Below, piece after piece: positions 41,730 through 50,300 of a DNA stretch of 64,000 nt. Position numbers and translations under genes: made by a program. The notes under the pieces are model-generated. The model worked only from the letters and a program-made list of their open reading frames with translations, was not told where the DNA came from and searched no databases. Every line of letters starts with the position of its first letter. Position 1 is the stretch's first letter. Source of the DNA: HGM13233 sp964478515 (GTDB lineage Bacteria; Bacillota; Clostridia; Oscillospirales; Ruminococcaceae); the NCBI GenBank assembly GCA_964478515.1, contig CAYZIL010000002.1, forward strand, positions 1-64,000, read 5' to 3'.

Positions 41730-41758
41730 TTGCATTTGTGTTGTGGTAGTATTGTATA
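41730..41758 (+). promoter_or_regulatory. Promoter of the ntp V-ATPase operon
   Basis: TTGCAT (41730-41735) and TGTATA (41753-41758) with a 17-base spacer, 32 bases before ntpF. The -10 is imperfect; overlapping TATATA could serve instead. Confidence 0.5.
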
Positions 41759-41790
41759 TACAGCAAATTTAACGCAAAGGGTAATATTCT

Positions 41791-42099
41791 ATGGATATCC
41801 TCGATCAAATTAAAAAGTCGGAGCAGCAGGCTGCCGATATCCGCGCCGAGGCGGTGCGCCAGGCGCGCGACATTTCGCGCAGCGGCGAACAGCAGGCCGA
41901 AACCGCCGCCGCGGAATTTACCGCAAAGGCAAAACAGCACTCACAGCAAAAGCTGACCGCGGCGCAAACACAAGCGGAGGAACGCGCCGCCGAGCTGGTC
42001 GCAAAGGCGCTGAAGGACGACGAGTCCGCGTTGGACGCGGCGCGCAAAAATCTTTCGGCCGCCGCTGATTTTATCGTTCAAGAGGTCACAAAAGCATGA
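41791..42099 (+). CDS. ntpF: V-type ATP synthase subunit G/H (peripheral stalk)
   Basis: 102 residues, a single Ala/Glu/Gln-rich coiled coil (SEQQAADIRAEAVRQARDI), as expected for the stalk subunit that pairs with subunit E and connects the V1 head to subunit I. It is first in an operon whose order F-I-K-E-C-G-A-B-D matches the Enterococcus hirae ntp operon. Its stop overlaps the next start (ATGA). AAAGGG lies upstream. Confidence 0.85.
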   Translation: MDILDQIKKSEQQAADIRAEAVRQARDISRSGEQQAETAAAEFTAKAKQHSQQKLTAAQTQAEERAAELVAKALKDDESALDAARKNLSAAADFIVQEVTKA

Positions 42100-43961
42100 T
42101 CCTGCCAATGAAAAAAGCGACCATCTTCGCCATGCGGGACGACCGCAAGGCGATACTTTTGGCACTGCAGCGCAGCGGCCTTATGATGGTCATTGAGAGT
42201 GACGGCTGCGTGCGGGACGACGCGCTCGGCGGCGCTGAAAACGGCGAGGCCGGCGCTAAGGAAGCGCTCGCTTTCGTCAGCCGCTACCGCGAAAAGGCGC
42301 GTTTTTTCTCCGACACCCCCAGCGTCGGTTTCGGCGAGTTGATGTCCAACAAGGCGCAGCAGCAAAAGCTGGCCGACTCGGCGCTTGAGCTGCAAACAAA
42401 AATGGCGCAGCTGCAATCGGACATTGCCGCCGCGCGCTCCGCCGCCGCCGCGCTGACGCCCTGGCTGCCGCTGGAATGCTCGCCGGCGGCTTTGCGCGGG
42501 ACGCACAACACCTGCGCGCACACCGGTTACATTCCTGTGAGCAAAACGGCAAAACTTGCCGAGCTCGAGCAGACGCTGCCCTTCGCCTACGGCCTGCTCG
42601 CCCAGTCCGCCGGCAGCGTCGCTTGCTGGTTTGTTACGCACCGGGACGCCGACGGTGAAATATGCACTACGCTGAAGGACCTCGGCTTTGTCGAGTCGGC
42701 GCCGCCGTCAATATCCACCGCGCCGCAAAAGGAATACGAGCGGCTTCAGCAAAAAATTGACAAGCTGCGCGACCAATACGCCGCACTGCAGCAGCGCGCT
42801 GAGGACATTGGCAAAAAATCGGCGTCCATAGAACTGCTGTGCGACAAGCTCGCCAGCGACGTCGACCGCTTCAACACGCCTTTTTGCGAGACACAGTCGA
42901 CCTTTTACATTCGCGGCTGGGTCACAGCCGAGCGCGCCGGCGACCTTGACGAGGTCATTCGCGACGCCACCGACTGTTTCGAGCTCGTGCTCGAAGACCC
43001 CGCCGAGGGCGAACAGCCGCCGACCGTTACTCGCAACCCGAAACTGATAACTCCGTTCGAGACGCTCACCGACATGTTCAGCCGCCCCAACCCGCTTGAC
43101 GGCATTGACCCCAACCCGGTAATGGCGCCCTGGTACTGGCTCATTTTCGGCATGATGATGGCCGACGCCGGCTACGGGCTGGTTATGCTTGTTCTCTTCT
43201 GGCTTTTCCTCAAGCTGAAAAAGCCCAAGGGCGAGTTCAAAAAGCTGGTCACGGTGCTGATGTACGCCAGTGTTCCCACGGCAATCTGGGGCGTGATGTT
43301 CGGCAGCTATTTCGGCGCCGAATGGTTCCCGCCGATTCTTTTCGCGCCGCTTTACAACCCGCTGCCGATGATGATAATCTGCTTCGCGCTCGGCGCGCTG
43401 CACATCTTCTGCGGTTTGTGTATGCAGATGTACTACAAAATAAAGCAAAAGCAGTATCTCGACGCGCTCAGCGGCGACCTTGCCTGGATAGTGCTTATAA
43501 GCTCGCTCGCCATGCTCGCGCTGCCCGCCACTGCCGCAATCGGTAAAATAGGGGCGCTCGCCAGCGCCGCGGTGATAATTCTTTTCAGCAAGCGCGAGGG
43601 CAATATCTTTTCCCGCTTTTTCGGCGGCCTGCTGGCGCTTTACAACATCACCGGGTTTATGAGCGATATTCTTTCCTACTCGCGCATATTGGCGCTTATG
43701 CTCTCCAGCGCCGTCGTCGGCATGGTCATGAACATGCTCGCCGGTATGGTCCAGGGCTCAATAGTCGGGTTTATCGCCTCTTTGTTTATTTATATTGTCG
43801 GCCACTCCTTTAACCTGGCAATGGGTCTGCTGTCCGCATACGTCCACGCCAGCCGGCTGCAATACATTGAATTCTACGGAAAATTTTACGATGGGGGCGG
43901 CTACGCATTTAAGCCTTTGGCCGTCAATGCCCGCTATAACAACGTAGTCTCTGACAAATAA
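42096..43961 (+). CDS. ntpI: V-type ATP synthase subunit I (membrane stator)
   Basis: 621 residues. The N-terminal half is soluble with long coiled coils (EYERLQQKIDKLRDQYAALQQRAE) and binds the peripheral stalks. The C-terminal half (~330-600) has about seven membrane spans and lines the ion half-channels: MAPWYWLIFGMMMADAGYGL, and a late helix with SYSRILALMLSSAVVG containing the conserved Arg that faces the rotor carboxylate. ATG 42096 is coupled to ntpF; ATG 42108 is an alternative. Confidence 0.93.
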   Translation: MILPMKKATIFAMRDDRKAILLALQRSGLMMVIESDGCVRDDALGGAENGEAGAKEALAFVSRYREKARFFSDTPSVGFGELMSNKAQQQKLADSALELQTKMAQLQSDIAAARSAAAALTPWLPLECSPAALRGTHNTCAHTGYIPVSKTAKLAELEQTLPFAYGLLAQSAGSVACWFVTHRDADGEICTTLKDLGFVESAPPSISTAPQKEYERLQQKIDKLRDQYAALQQRAEDIGKKSASIELLCDKLASDVDRFNTPFCETQSTFYIRGWVTAERAGDLDEVIRDATDCFELVLEDPAEGEQPPTVTRNPKLITPFETLTDMFSRPNPLDGIDPNPVMAPWYWLIFGMMMADAGYGLVMLVLFWLFLKLKKPKGEFKKLVTVLMYASVPTAIWGVMFGSYFGAEWFPPILFAPLYNPLPMMIICFALGALHIFCGLCMQMYYKIKQKQYLDALSGDLAWIVLISSLAMLALPATAAIGKIGALASAAVIILFSKREGNIFSRFFGGLLALYNITGFMSDILSYSRILALMLSSAVVGMVMNMLAGMVQGSIVGFIASLFIYIVGHSFNLAMGLLSAYVHASRLQYIEFYGKFYDGGGYAFKPLAVNARYNNVVSDK

Positions 43962-44001
43962 AATTTGACAGAACACACATATTCTTTCGGAGGAAACAAA
44001 A

Positions 44002-44478
44002 ATGTCTTTAGGTCTTGTTCTCGCAATCGGCGGCGCTGCTTGTGCCGCAATCCTTCCCGGCATCGGTTCCGCTTACGGCGTCCAGATAGGCGGTAAAGCC
44101 GCCGCCGGCGTCGTTTCGGAAAACCCCGAACTGTTCGGCAAACTGCTGGTTATTCAAGCACTGCCGGGCACGCAGGGCATCTACGGCTTTCTGACCGCCG
44201 TCATCGTCATGATCAAGCTCGGTATGCTCGGCGGCAGCACTGCCGAAGTTTCAACTATTGTCGGCTTGCAGATACTCGGCGCGTGCATGCCCATCGCCAT
44301 AGTCGGCCTGTTCTCGGCTATCTACCAGGGGCGCACCGCCGTCGCCGCCATCCACATGACCGCCAAGCAGCCCGACGCCTCGGCGCGCGGCATCACTATG
44401 ACCGCGCTGGTCGAAACCTATGCCATTCTCGGACTGCTTATCTCCATTCTGCTGATCTTCTTCGGCATCAGCCTTTAA
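44002..44478 (+). CDS. ntpK: V-type ATP synthase rotor subunit K, Na+-type
   Basis: 158 residues, four membrane helices as two fused hairpins. It forms the rotor ring. The ion-binding residues of the E. hirae Na+ ring are matched: LPGTQGIYG (T57, Q58, Y61), FSAIYQG (Q109) and VETYAILG (E138). This Gln/Thr/Glu/Tyr set is known to coordinate Na+, so the complex probably pumps or uses Na+ rather than H+. GGAGG is placed ahead of the ATG. Confidence 0.93.
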   Translation: MSLGLVLAIGGAACAAILPGIGSAYGVQIGGKAAAGVVSENPELFGKLLVIQALPGTQGIYGFLTAVIVMIKLGMLGGSTAEVSTIVGLQILGACMPIAIVGLFSAIYQGRTAVAAIHMTAKQPDASARGITMTALVETYAILGLLISILLIFFGISL

Positions 44479-44500
44479 TCAACGAAAGGACACCGCAACT

Positions 44501-45109
44501 GTGGGTGCTCAACAGATACTTGACACAATATTGAACGACGCGCACGGCGAGGCCGCGGAAATAGTCGCCTCTGCGCAGCGCGCGGCAGCCGCCGCCAAAG
44601 CACAGGCGCTGGGAACAGCTAAAAAAAGCACATCGGCGCTTGAGCTGTACACCGAGCGCGAGAGCGAGGAAATTATCGGCCGCCGCTTGCGCGCCGCCGC
44701 TATAGATGCGCGCAAAAACACTCTTGCCGGACGCCGCGCCGTTCTCGACGAGGCTTTTGACGCCGCGCTGGCAAAGCTGTGCGCTCTGCCGGAAAAAGAG
44801 TATGCGGCGCTGATTTGCCGCCTTGCCGCGGCAGCGTCCGAGAGTGGCTCCGAGCAGGTACTGCCCGCCGCCGGTCAAAGCGAGCGCTATAAAAACAGCT
44901 TGCTGCGGCAGATGAACGCCGCGCTCAAAGCGGCCGGCAAGCCGGACAAACTGACTCTCGCCGCCGGCGAGGGACAATTTCGCGGCGGCTTTATGCTGTG
45001 CGGCGAGCGCTGCGACACCGACTGCTCGTTTGAAAGTATAATAGACACAGTGCGCCGCGAGCGCGAAAGCGACGTTTTTGCACTGCTGTTTGCCAAAGAG
45101 GTCGAATAA
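44501..45109 (+). CDS. ntpE: V-type ATP synthase subunit E
   Basis: 202 residues. An N-terminal coiled coil (VASAQRAAAAAKAQALG) pairs with NtpF, and a globular C-terminal half binds the A3B3 head. GTG start with AAAGGA ten bases upstream. The TAA stop overlaps the next ATG by one base. The sequence is rather divergent; assignment rests on operon position, length and coiled-coil layout. Confidence 0.85.
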   Translation: MGAQQILDTILNDAHGEAAEIVASAQRAAAAAKAQALGTAKKSTSALELYTERESEEIIGRRLRAAAIDARKNTLAGRRAVLDEAFDAALAKLCALPEKEYAALICRLAAAASESGSEQVLPAAGQSERYKNSLLRQMNAALKAAGKPDKLTLAAGEGQFRGGFMLCGERCDTDCSFESIIDTVRRERESDVFALLFAKEVE

Positions 45110-46053
45110 TGCCGAGCGACAATTATCCCTATGCCGTAGGGCGCATCAGAATAATTGAAAACTCGCTGCTGGGTGAGGCCAAACTTGCCCGGCTGCGCGA
45201 GCTTGAGTATTGGGACGCCGCCAAACAGCTTGCCGACTGGGGCTTTGCCGGCGATTATCCGCTCAAGACCGACGTCGACGGCATGATTGCCTTCGAGCGC
45301 GCCGCTGTGCGCAACACAATTACCGACGTCACGCCGCAGCCCGAACTCAGCGACCTTTTTTATGTGGAATTTGACGCCGCAAACCTCAAGCTGGCGCTGA
45401 AGTGCCGGCTACTCGGCACCGACATACCGGACGACCAAAGCGAGCAGGGCATTTTTTCGCCGCAGCTGTTGCGCGAGTGCGCTTTGCACTGCGACTGGTC
45501 GGCGCTGCCGGCGCCGTTGCCGGAAAAGCTTGAACCCGTCGCCGCTTTAATGGAAAAGCGCGCGGCGCAGCAAATGTGCGCCGCTGTCGACAGCGCCTTT
45601 TACGCCTATGTGCTCGCACAGCTTTGCGCGCTCGACAACAAGCTGTGCTTGCGCTACTTTACCGCCAAAATAGACTTCACCAACATCCTCAGCGCCCTGC
45701 GCGCCCGCGCGCTGAAGTGGACGCCGCAACAGCTGCGCTCGCTGCTGCTTGAAGGCGGCGAGCTTGAGTTCGACCGGCTGTGCGCTTCGCTTTCGCTCGC
45801 CGGCGAGGCGCTGCCCAAGGCGCTGAGCTTCGGCGAATATGCCGACAGAATAGCTCTCGCCGTCAGCGCCGGTACCGGCAGCGACATCAGCGCGGCGTCG
45901 GCGGCCTTTTCGGCGCTGCTGCTCGCCATAATAGACGAGGAGCGCTACGAGCCGTTCAGCATCGGCCCGATTGCCAGCTACCTGCTGCGCGCAGACGGCG
46001 AATGCCGCTCACTGCGGCTGTTGTTTGCTGCCAAGCGGCGCTCGGAGGTGTAG
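45109..46053 (+). CDS. ntpC: V-type ATP synthase subunit C
   Basis: 314 residues, mostly alpha-helical. The start YPYAVGRIRIIENSLL matches the subunit C/d motif (Y-A-x-x-R-x-R). It caps the rotor ring and links it to the central shaft. The ATG overlaps the ntpE stop (TAATG), indicating coupled translation. Confidence 0.88.
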   Translation: MPSDNYPYAVGRIRIIENSLLGEAKLARLRELEYWDAAKQLADWGFAGDYPLKTDVDGMIAFERAAVRNTITDVTPQPELSDLFYVEFDAANLKLALKCRLLGTDIPDDQSEQGIFSPQLLRECALHCDWSALPAPLPEKLEPVAALMEKRAAQQMCAAVDSAFYAYVLAQLCALDNKLCLRYFTAKIDFTNILSALRARALKWTPQQLRSLLLEGGELEFDRLCASLSLAGEALPKALSFGEYADRIALAVSAGTGSDISAASAAFSALLLAIIDEERYEPFSIGPIASYLLRADGECRSLRLLFAAKRRSEV

Positions 46054-46054
46054 G

Positions 46055-46396
46055 ATGAAAAAAAACAAAATCGCCGTCGTCGGCGAGCGCGACTCGGTAA
46101 TGCTTTGGAACGCGCTCGGCGTCAAGACCGTATATGCCGATGAAAAAAAAGATATTGAGCGCGAGCTTCACTCGCTCGCTGCCGGTGACTTTGCAATAAT
46201 CTTCATTACCGAAAAAGCGGCTCAGCTCGTGCCGGAAACACTCGCGCGTTACAAAACCTGCGCCTACCCCGCCGTAATCCCCATCCCCGACCGGGACGGC
46301 AGCAACGGCTACGGAATGCGCTCAATTAAAGCCAATATTGAAAAGGCCATCGGGGCCGACATACTCTTCGCGGAAGAAGGTAAAACCAATGAATAA
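46055..46396 (+). CDS. ntpG: V-type ATP synthase subunit F (NtpG)
   Basis: 113 residues. N-terminal KIAVVGERDSVMLWNALGV and central DFAIIFITEKAAQL match subunit F, a small Rossmann-like protein on the central shaft that modulates ATPase activity. GGAGGTGTAGG precedes ATG 46055, immediately after the ntpC stop. The end overlaps the start of ntpA by eight bases. Confidence 0.92.
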   Translation: MKKNKIAVVGERDSVMLWNALGVKTVYADEKKDIERELHSLAAGDFAIIFITEKAAQLVPETLARYKTCAYPAVIPIPDRDGSNGYGMRSIKANIEKAIGADILFAEEGKTNE

Positions 46397-48173
46397 AGAA
46401 AACAGCGGCGCGGTCATTGAAAAAGTCGCCGGCCCGCTTATAGTCGCCAGCGGCCTTGGCGACTGCCAGATGTACGACGTCGTGCGCGTCTCGGAAAAAC
46501 GCCTTATCGGCGAGATTATCGAGCTGCGCGACGACCGCGCCTCCATCCAGGTATACGAGGAGACCGCCGGGCTCGGACCCGGAGAGCCGGTCTACCCCAC
46601 CAACGAACCGCTGTCTGTTGAACTTGCCCCCGGCCTTATTGGCGGCATATTCGACGGCATTCAGCGCCCGTTGGAGCGCATTTACGAGCAGTTCGGCGAC
46701 CGCATCAGCCGCGGCGTCGACGTGCCCAAGCTCGACCGCGACAAAAAATGGGCGTTTTTGCCCGCAGCTAAGGTCGGCGACGAGCTCAGCGGCGGCGACG
46801 TGCTCGGCACAGTCGAGGAAACCGCCGCAGTCACCCAGAAAATTATGGTGCCGCCGGGAGTTTGCGGCACGCTTGAATGGATATTCAGCGGCGAGTGCAC
46901 TATTGAGGAAACCGTTGCCCGCCTGAAAACGGCGGACGGCAGCGTAAAAGAGCTGCAAATGCTGCAAAAATGGCCGGTGCGTCGCGGCCGTCCCTTCGGC
47001 GAAAAACTGACGCCGACCGAACCGATGATAACCGGTCAGCGCGTAATCGACACGCTTTTCCCCATCTCCAAAGGCGGCGTCGCCGCCATCCCCGGGCCCT
47101 TCGGTTCGGGCAAGACAGTCGTGCAGCACCAGCTGGCCAAATGGGCCGACGCCGACATTATCGTCTACATCGGCTGCGGCGAGCGCGGCAACGAGATGAC
47201 CGACGTGCTGATGGAATTCCCGCAGCTTAAGGACCCGCGCACCGGACTGCCGCTGATGAAGCGCACGGTGCTTATTGCCAACACCTCTGACATGCCCGTC
47301 GCCGCGCGCGAGGCGTCAATCTACACCGGCATTACCATTGCCGAATATTTCCGCGACATGGGCTACAAGGTCGCGATAATGGCCGACTCCACCTCCCGTT
47401 GGGCCGAGGCTCTGCGCGAGATGTCCGGCCGGCTTGAGGAAATGCCCGGCGAGGAGGGCTACCCCGCCTACCTTTCGTCGCGTCTGGCGGAATTTTACGA
47501 GCGTGCCGGCATTGTCACTTGCATAGGCAAAGACAAGCGCGTCGGCGCCATCACCGCTATCGGCGCCGTGTCGCCTCCGGGCGGCGATACCTCCGAGCCC
47601 GTCTCGCAAGCGACGCTGCGCATAGTAAAGGTATTTTGGTGCTTGTCGTCGTCGCTCGCCTACAAGCGCCACTTCCCCGCTATTGACTGGCTGACAAGCT
47701 ATTCACTTTACAAAGACAATATGTCCGAGTACTACGACCGCGAAATTGGCGCCGACTGGTCGGCGCTGGTGGCACAGACGATGTCACTGCTGCAAGACGA
47801 GTCCGAACTCAGCGAAATAGTCCAGCTCGTCGGCGTCGACGCGCTGAGCTTCCGCGACCGCATTAAGCTCGAAAGTGCCCGCAGCATTCGCGAGGACTAC
47901 TTGCACCAGATAGCCTTCAACGAGGTCGACACCTACACCTCGCCGCAAAAACAGTACGGCATGCTGCGCATGATCATCCGCTGGTACAAAAAAGCCACCG
48001 AGGCGCTCGAAAAGGACGTCGCTTTCAGCAAACTCACCTCTATGCCCGTCAGCGAGCGCATCGGCCGCATGAAGTACATTCCCGAGGACGAGTTTGAAAA
48101 GACCGCCGCACAAATAAGCGAGCAGATGGACGACGAATTCGCCGCTCTGGCCGGAGGTGAGGAAATTGCGTAA
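46389..48173 (+). CDS. ntpA: V-type ATP synthase catalytic subunit A
   Basis: 594 residues. Beta-barrel start (GAVIEKVAGPLIVASGL), the non-homologous insert, the P-loop GPFGSGKTV and the ERGNEMTD motif with catalytic Glu identify the nucleotide-hydrolysing subunit. Three A and three B subunits form the head. ATG 46389 has GGAAGAAGG upstream and overlaps ntpG. Confidence 0.96.
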   Translation: MNKENSGAVIEKVAGPLIVASGLGDCQMYDVVRVSEKRLIGEIIELRDDRASIQVYEETAGLGPGEPVYPTNEPLSVELAPGLIGGIFDGIQRPLERIYEQFGDRISRGVDVPKLDRDKKWAFLPAAKVGDELSGGDVLGTVEETAAVTQKIMVPPGVCGTLEWIFSGECTIEETVARLKTADGSVKELQMLQKWPVRRGRPFGEKLTPTEPMITGQRVIDTLFPISKGGVAAIPGPFGSGKTVVQHQLAKWADADIIVYIGCGERGNEMTDVLMEFPQLKDPRTGLPLMKRTVLIANTSDMPVAAREASIYTGITIAEYFRDMGYKVAIMADSTSRWAEALREMSGRLEEMPGEEGYPAYLSSRLAEFYERAGIVTCIGKDKRVGAITAIGAVSPPGGDTSEPVSQATLRIVKVFWCLSSSLAYKRHFPAIDWLTSYSLYKDNMSEYYDREIGADWSALVAQTMSLLQDESELSEIVQLVGVDALSFRDRIKLESARSIREDYLHQIAFNEVDTYTSPQKQYGMLRMIIRWYKKATEALEKDVAFSKLTSMPVSERIGRMKYIPEDEFEKTAAQISEQMDDEFAALAGGEEIA

Positions 48174-49581
48174 GGAATACAAGACCATCCGCGAGGTCGT
48201 CGGCCCGCTTATGCTCGTTGACGGCGTCGAGGGCGTAAAGTACGACGAGCTCGTGGAAATTGAACAAAAAAACGGCGAAGTCCGCTTCGGCAAGGTGCTG
48301 GAAATAGAGAACGACCGCGCCCTGGTACAGCTTTTTGAAAGCTCGCAGGGACTTAAGGTCGCAACGAGCAAGGCGCGTTTTCTCGGCCACGGCACCCAGC
48401 TGGCTGTCAGCAAGGACATGCTCGGCCGCGTTTTCGACGGTATGGGCAACCCGATAGATAACGGCCCGGCCGTCATTGCCGAAAAAAGACTGGACATTAA
48501 CGGCTCGCCGATAAACCCGGCGGCGCGCGACTACCCCGCCGAGTTCATTCAGACCGGCATCAGTGCCATTGACGGACTCAATACGCTGGTGCGCGGCCAA
48601 AAGCTGCCGGTCTTCTCCGGCTCCGGACTGCCGCACGCCCAACTGGCGGCGCAGATAGCCCGTCAGGCCAAGGTGCTGTCCTCCGGCGACGGTTTTGCCG
48701 TCGTCTTTGCCGCCATCGGCATAACTTTTGAAGAGGCCGACTTCTTTATCAGCGATTTTAAGCGCACCGGCGCCATTGAACGCGCCGTGCTGTTTATGAA
48801 CCTCGCGAACGACCCGGCGGTCGAGCGCATTGCCACGCCGCGCATGGCCATTACCTGCGCCGAATACCTCGCCTACGAACTCGGCATGCACGTGCTGGTC
48901 ATTATGACCGACATCACTAACTATGCCGAGGCGCTGCGCGAAGTTTCCGCGGCGCGTAAAGAGATACCAGGCCGCCGCGGCTACCCCGGCTACATGTACA
49001 CCGACCTCGCCTCGCTTTACGAGCGCGCCGGCCGCATCAAGGGCAACAAGGGCTCAATAACTCAAATACCAATCCTCTCAATGCCGGAAGACGACAAGAC
49101 CCACCCCATTCCCGACCTTACCGGCTACATCACCGAAGGGCAGATAATTCTTTCGCGCGAGCTTAACCGCCGCGGCATTACGCCGCCTGTCGACGTGCTG
49201 CCCTCGCTGAGCCGCCTTAAGGACAAGGGCATAGGAGACGGCAAAACGCGCGAGGACCATTCCGATACCATGAACCAGCTGTTTTCCGCCTACGCGCGCG
49301 GCAAAGAGGCCAAGGAGCTGGCCGTAATTCTCGGCGACGCGGCGCTGTCGCCCGTCGACAAGCTCTACGCCAAATTTGCCGGCGAGTTCGAGACTAAGTA
49401 TGTCTCGCAGGGCTACAATACCAACCGCTCAATAGAAGAGACGCTCGACCTCGGCTGGCAGTTGCTGCACATACTGCCCCGCAGCGAGATGAAGCGCATT
49501 CGCGACGCCTATCTCGACAAATACTGGCCCGCCGACGAGGTCGAAACGACCGAAACCGAAGCAGAGGACGAGGAAGCGTAA
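48166..49581 (+). CDS. ntpB: V-type ATP synthase regulatory subunit B
   Basis: About 471 residues. REVVGPLMLVDGVEGVKYDELVEI at the start, ISAIDGLNTLVRGQKLPVFSGSGLPH (no functional P-loop, as expected for B) and the SPSLSRLKDKGIG-like segment LPSLSRLKDKGIG identify subunit B. TTG 48166 has GGAGG eight bases upstream and overlaps the ntpA stop; a GTG nine bases earlier would sit inside the ribosome site. Confidence 0.95.
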   Translation: MRKEYKTIREVVGPLMLVDGVEGVKYDELVEIEQKNGEVRFGKVLEIENDRALVQLFESSQGLKVATSKARFLGHGTQLAVSKDMLGRVFDGMGNPIDNGPAVIAEKRLDINGSPINPAARDYPAEFIQTGISAIDGLNTLVRGQKLPVFSGSGLPHAQLAAQIARQAKVLSSGDGFAVVFAAIGITFEEADFFISDFKRTGAIERAVLFMNLANDPAVERIATPRMAITCAEYLAYELGMHVLVIMTDITNYAEALREVSAARKEIPGRRGYPGYMYTDLASLYERAGRIKGNKGSITQIPILSMPEDDKTHPIPDLTGYITEGQIILSRELNRRGITPPVDVLPSLSRLKDKGIGDGKTREDHSDTMNQLFSAYARGKEAKELAVILGDAALSPVDKLYAKFAGEFETKYVSQGYNTNRSIEETLDLGWQLLHILPRSEMKRIRDAYLDKYWPADEVETTETEAEDEEA

Positions 49582-49584
49582 GCC

Positions 49585-50211
49585 ATGGCAAAGCAGGTCA
49601 ATCCGACACGAATGGAGCTGACGCGGCTAAAGCGCCGGCTGAAGACCGCTGCGCGCGGCCACAAACTGCTAAAGGACAAGCGCGACGAAATGGTGCGCCG
49701 CTTTATTGACGTGGTGCGGCGCGACCGCGAGCTGCGCGCCGACATAGAGCAGCAGCTGGCACACGCCATGGGGCACTTTTCCGCGGCGCGCGCCGAAATG
49801 GGCGACGCCGCCGTGAGCGAGTCGCTTATATACCCGGTGCGCGAAATAGAGCTCAAGACCGACCTCAAAAACGTAATGAGTGTCGAAGTGCCGGTAATAA
49901 AACTGCAAAGCGACAGCGACGCTCCGGTCGAACTCCCTTACGGTTTTGCGTTCAGTTCCGGCGAACTGGACGGCGCGGTGCTGGAACTGGCGGCGCTGCT
50001 GCCCAAGCTTATTGAGCTGGCCGAGGCCGAAAAAGCCGCCGACATGCTCGCCGACGATATTGAAAAGACCCGCCGGCGCGTCAACGCGCTGGAACACGTG
50101 ATGATACCCAACACACAAACGAACATCAAGTACATCTCCATGAAGCTTGAGGAAAACGAGCGTGCCAGCCAAAGCCGTTTGATGAAGGTAAAAGACATTA
50201 TTAAGGACTGA
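49585..50211 (+). CDS. ntpD: V-type ATP synthase subunit D (central shaft)
   Basis: 208 residues. N-terminal NPTRMELTRLKRRLKTAARGHKLLKDKRDEM and C-terminal RRVNALEHVMIPNTQTNIKYI are hallmark sequences of subunit D, a long antiparallel coiled coil that rotates inside A3B3. It is the last gene of the operon, three bases after ntpB. A strong hairpin follows. Confidence 0.96.
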   Translation: MAKQVNPTRMELTRLKRRLKTAARGHKLLKDKRDEMVRRFIDVVRRDRELRADIEQQLAHAMGHFSAARAEMGDAAVSESLIYPVREIELKTDLKNVMSVEVPVIKLQSDSDAPVELPYGFAFSSGELDGAVLELAALLPKLIELAEAEKAADMLADDIEKTRRRVNALEHVMIPNTQTNIKYISMKLEENERASQSRLMKVKDIIKD

Positions 50212-50235
50212 ATTTTTACAAGTATTGCCATTATT

Positions 50236-50272
50236 AAAAAGTACGGCGCGGCTCACCCGCACCGTACTTTTT
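50236..50272 (+). terminator. Terminator of the ntp operon
   Basis: AAAAAGTACGG pairs with CCGTACTTTTT, with an additional GCGG/CCGC inner stem and CTCA-type loop. The 3' arm supplies the T-tract. No ntpH or ntpJ homologue follows. Confidence 0.85.
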
Positions 50273-50300
50273 CGCAGCCATTTTGAACCACGGAGAATAA

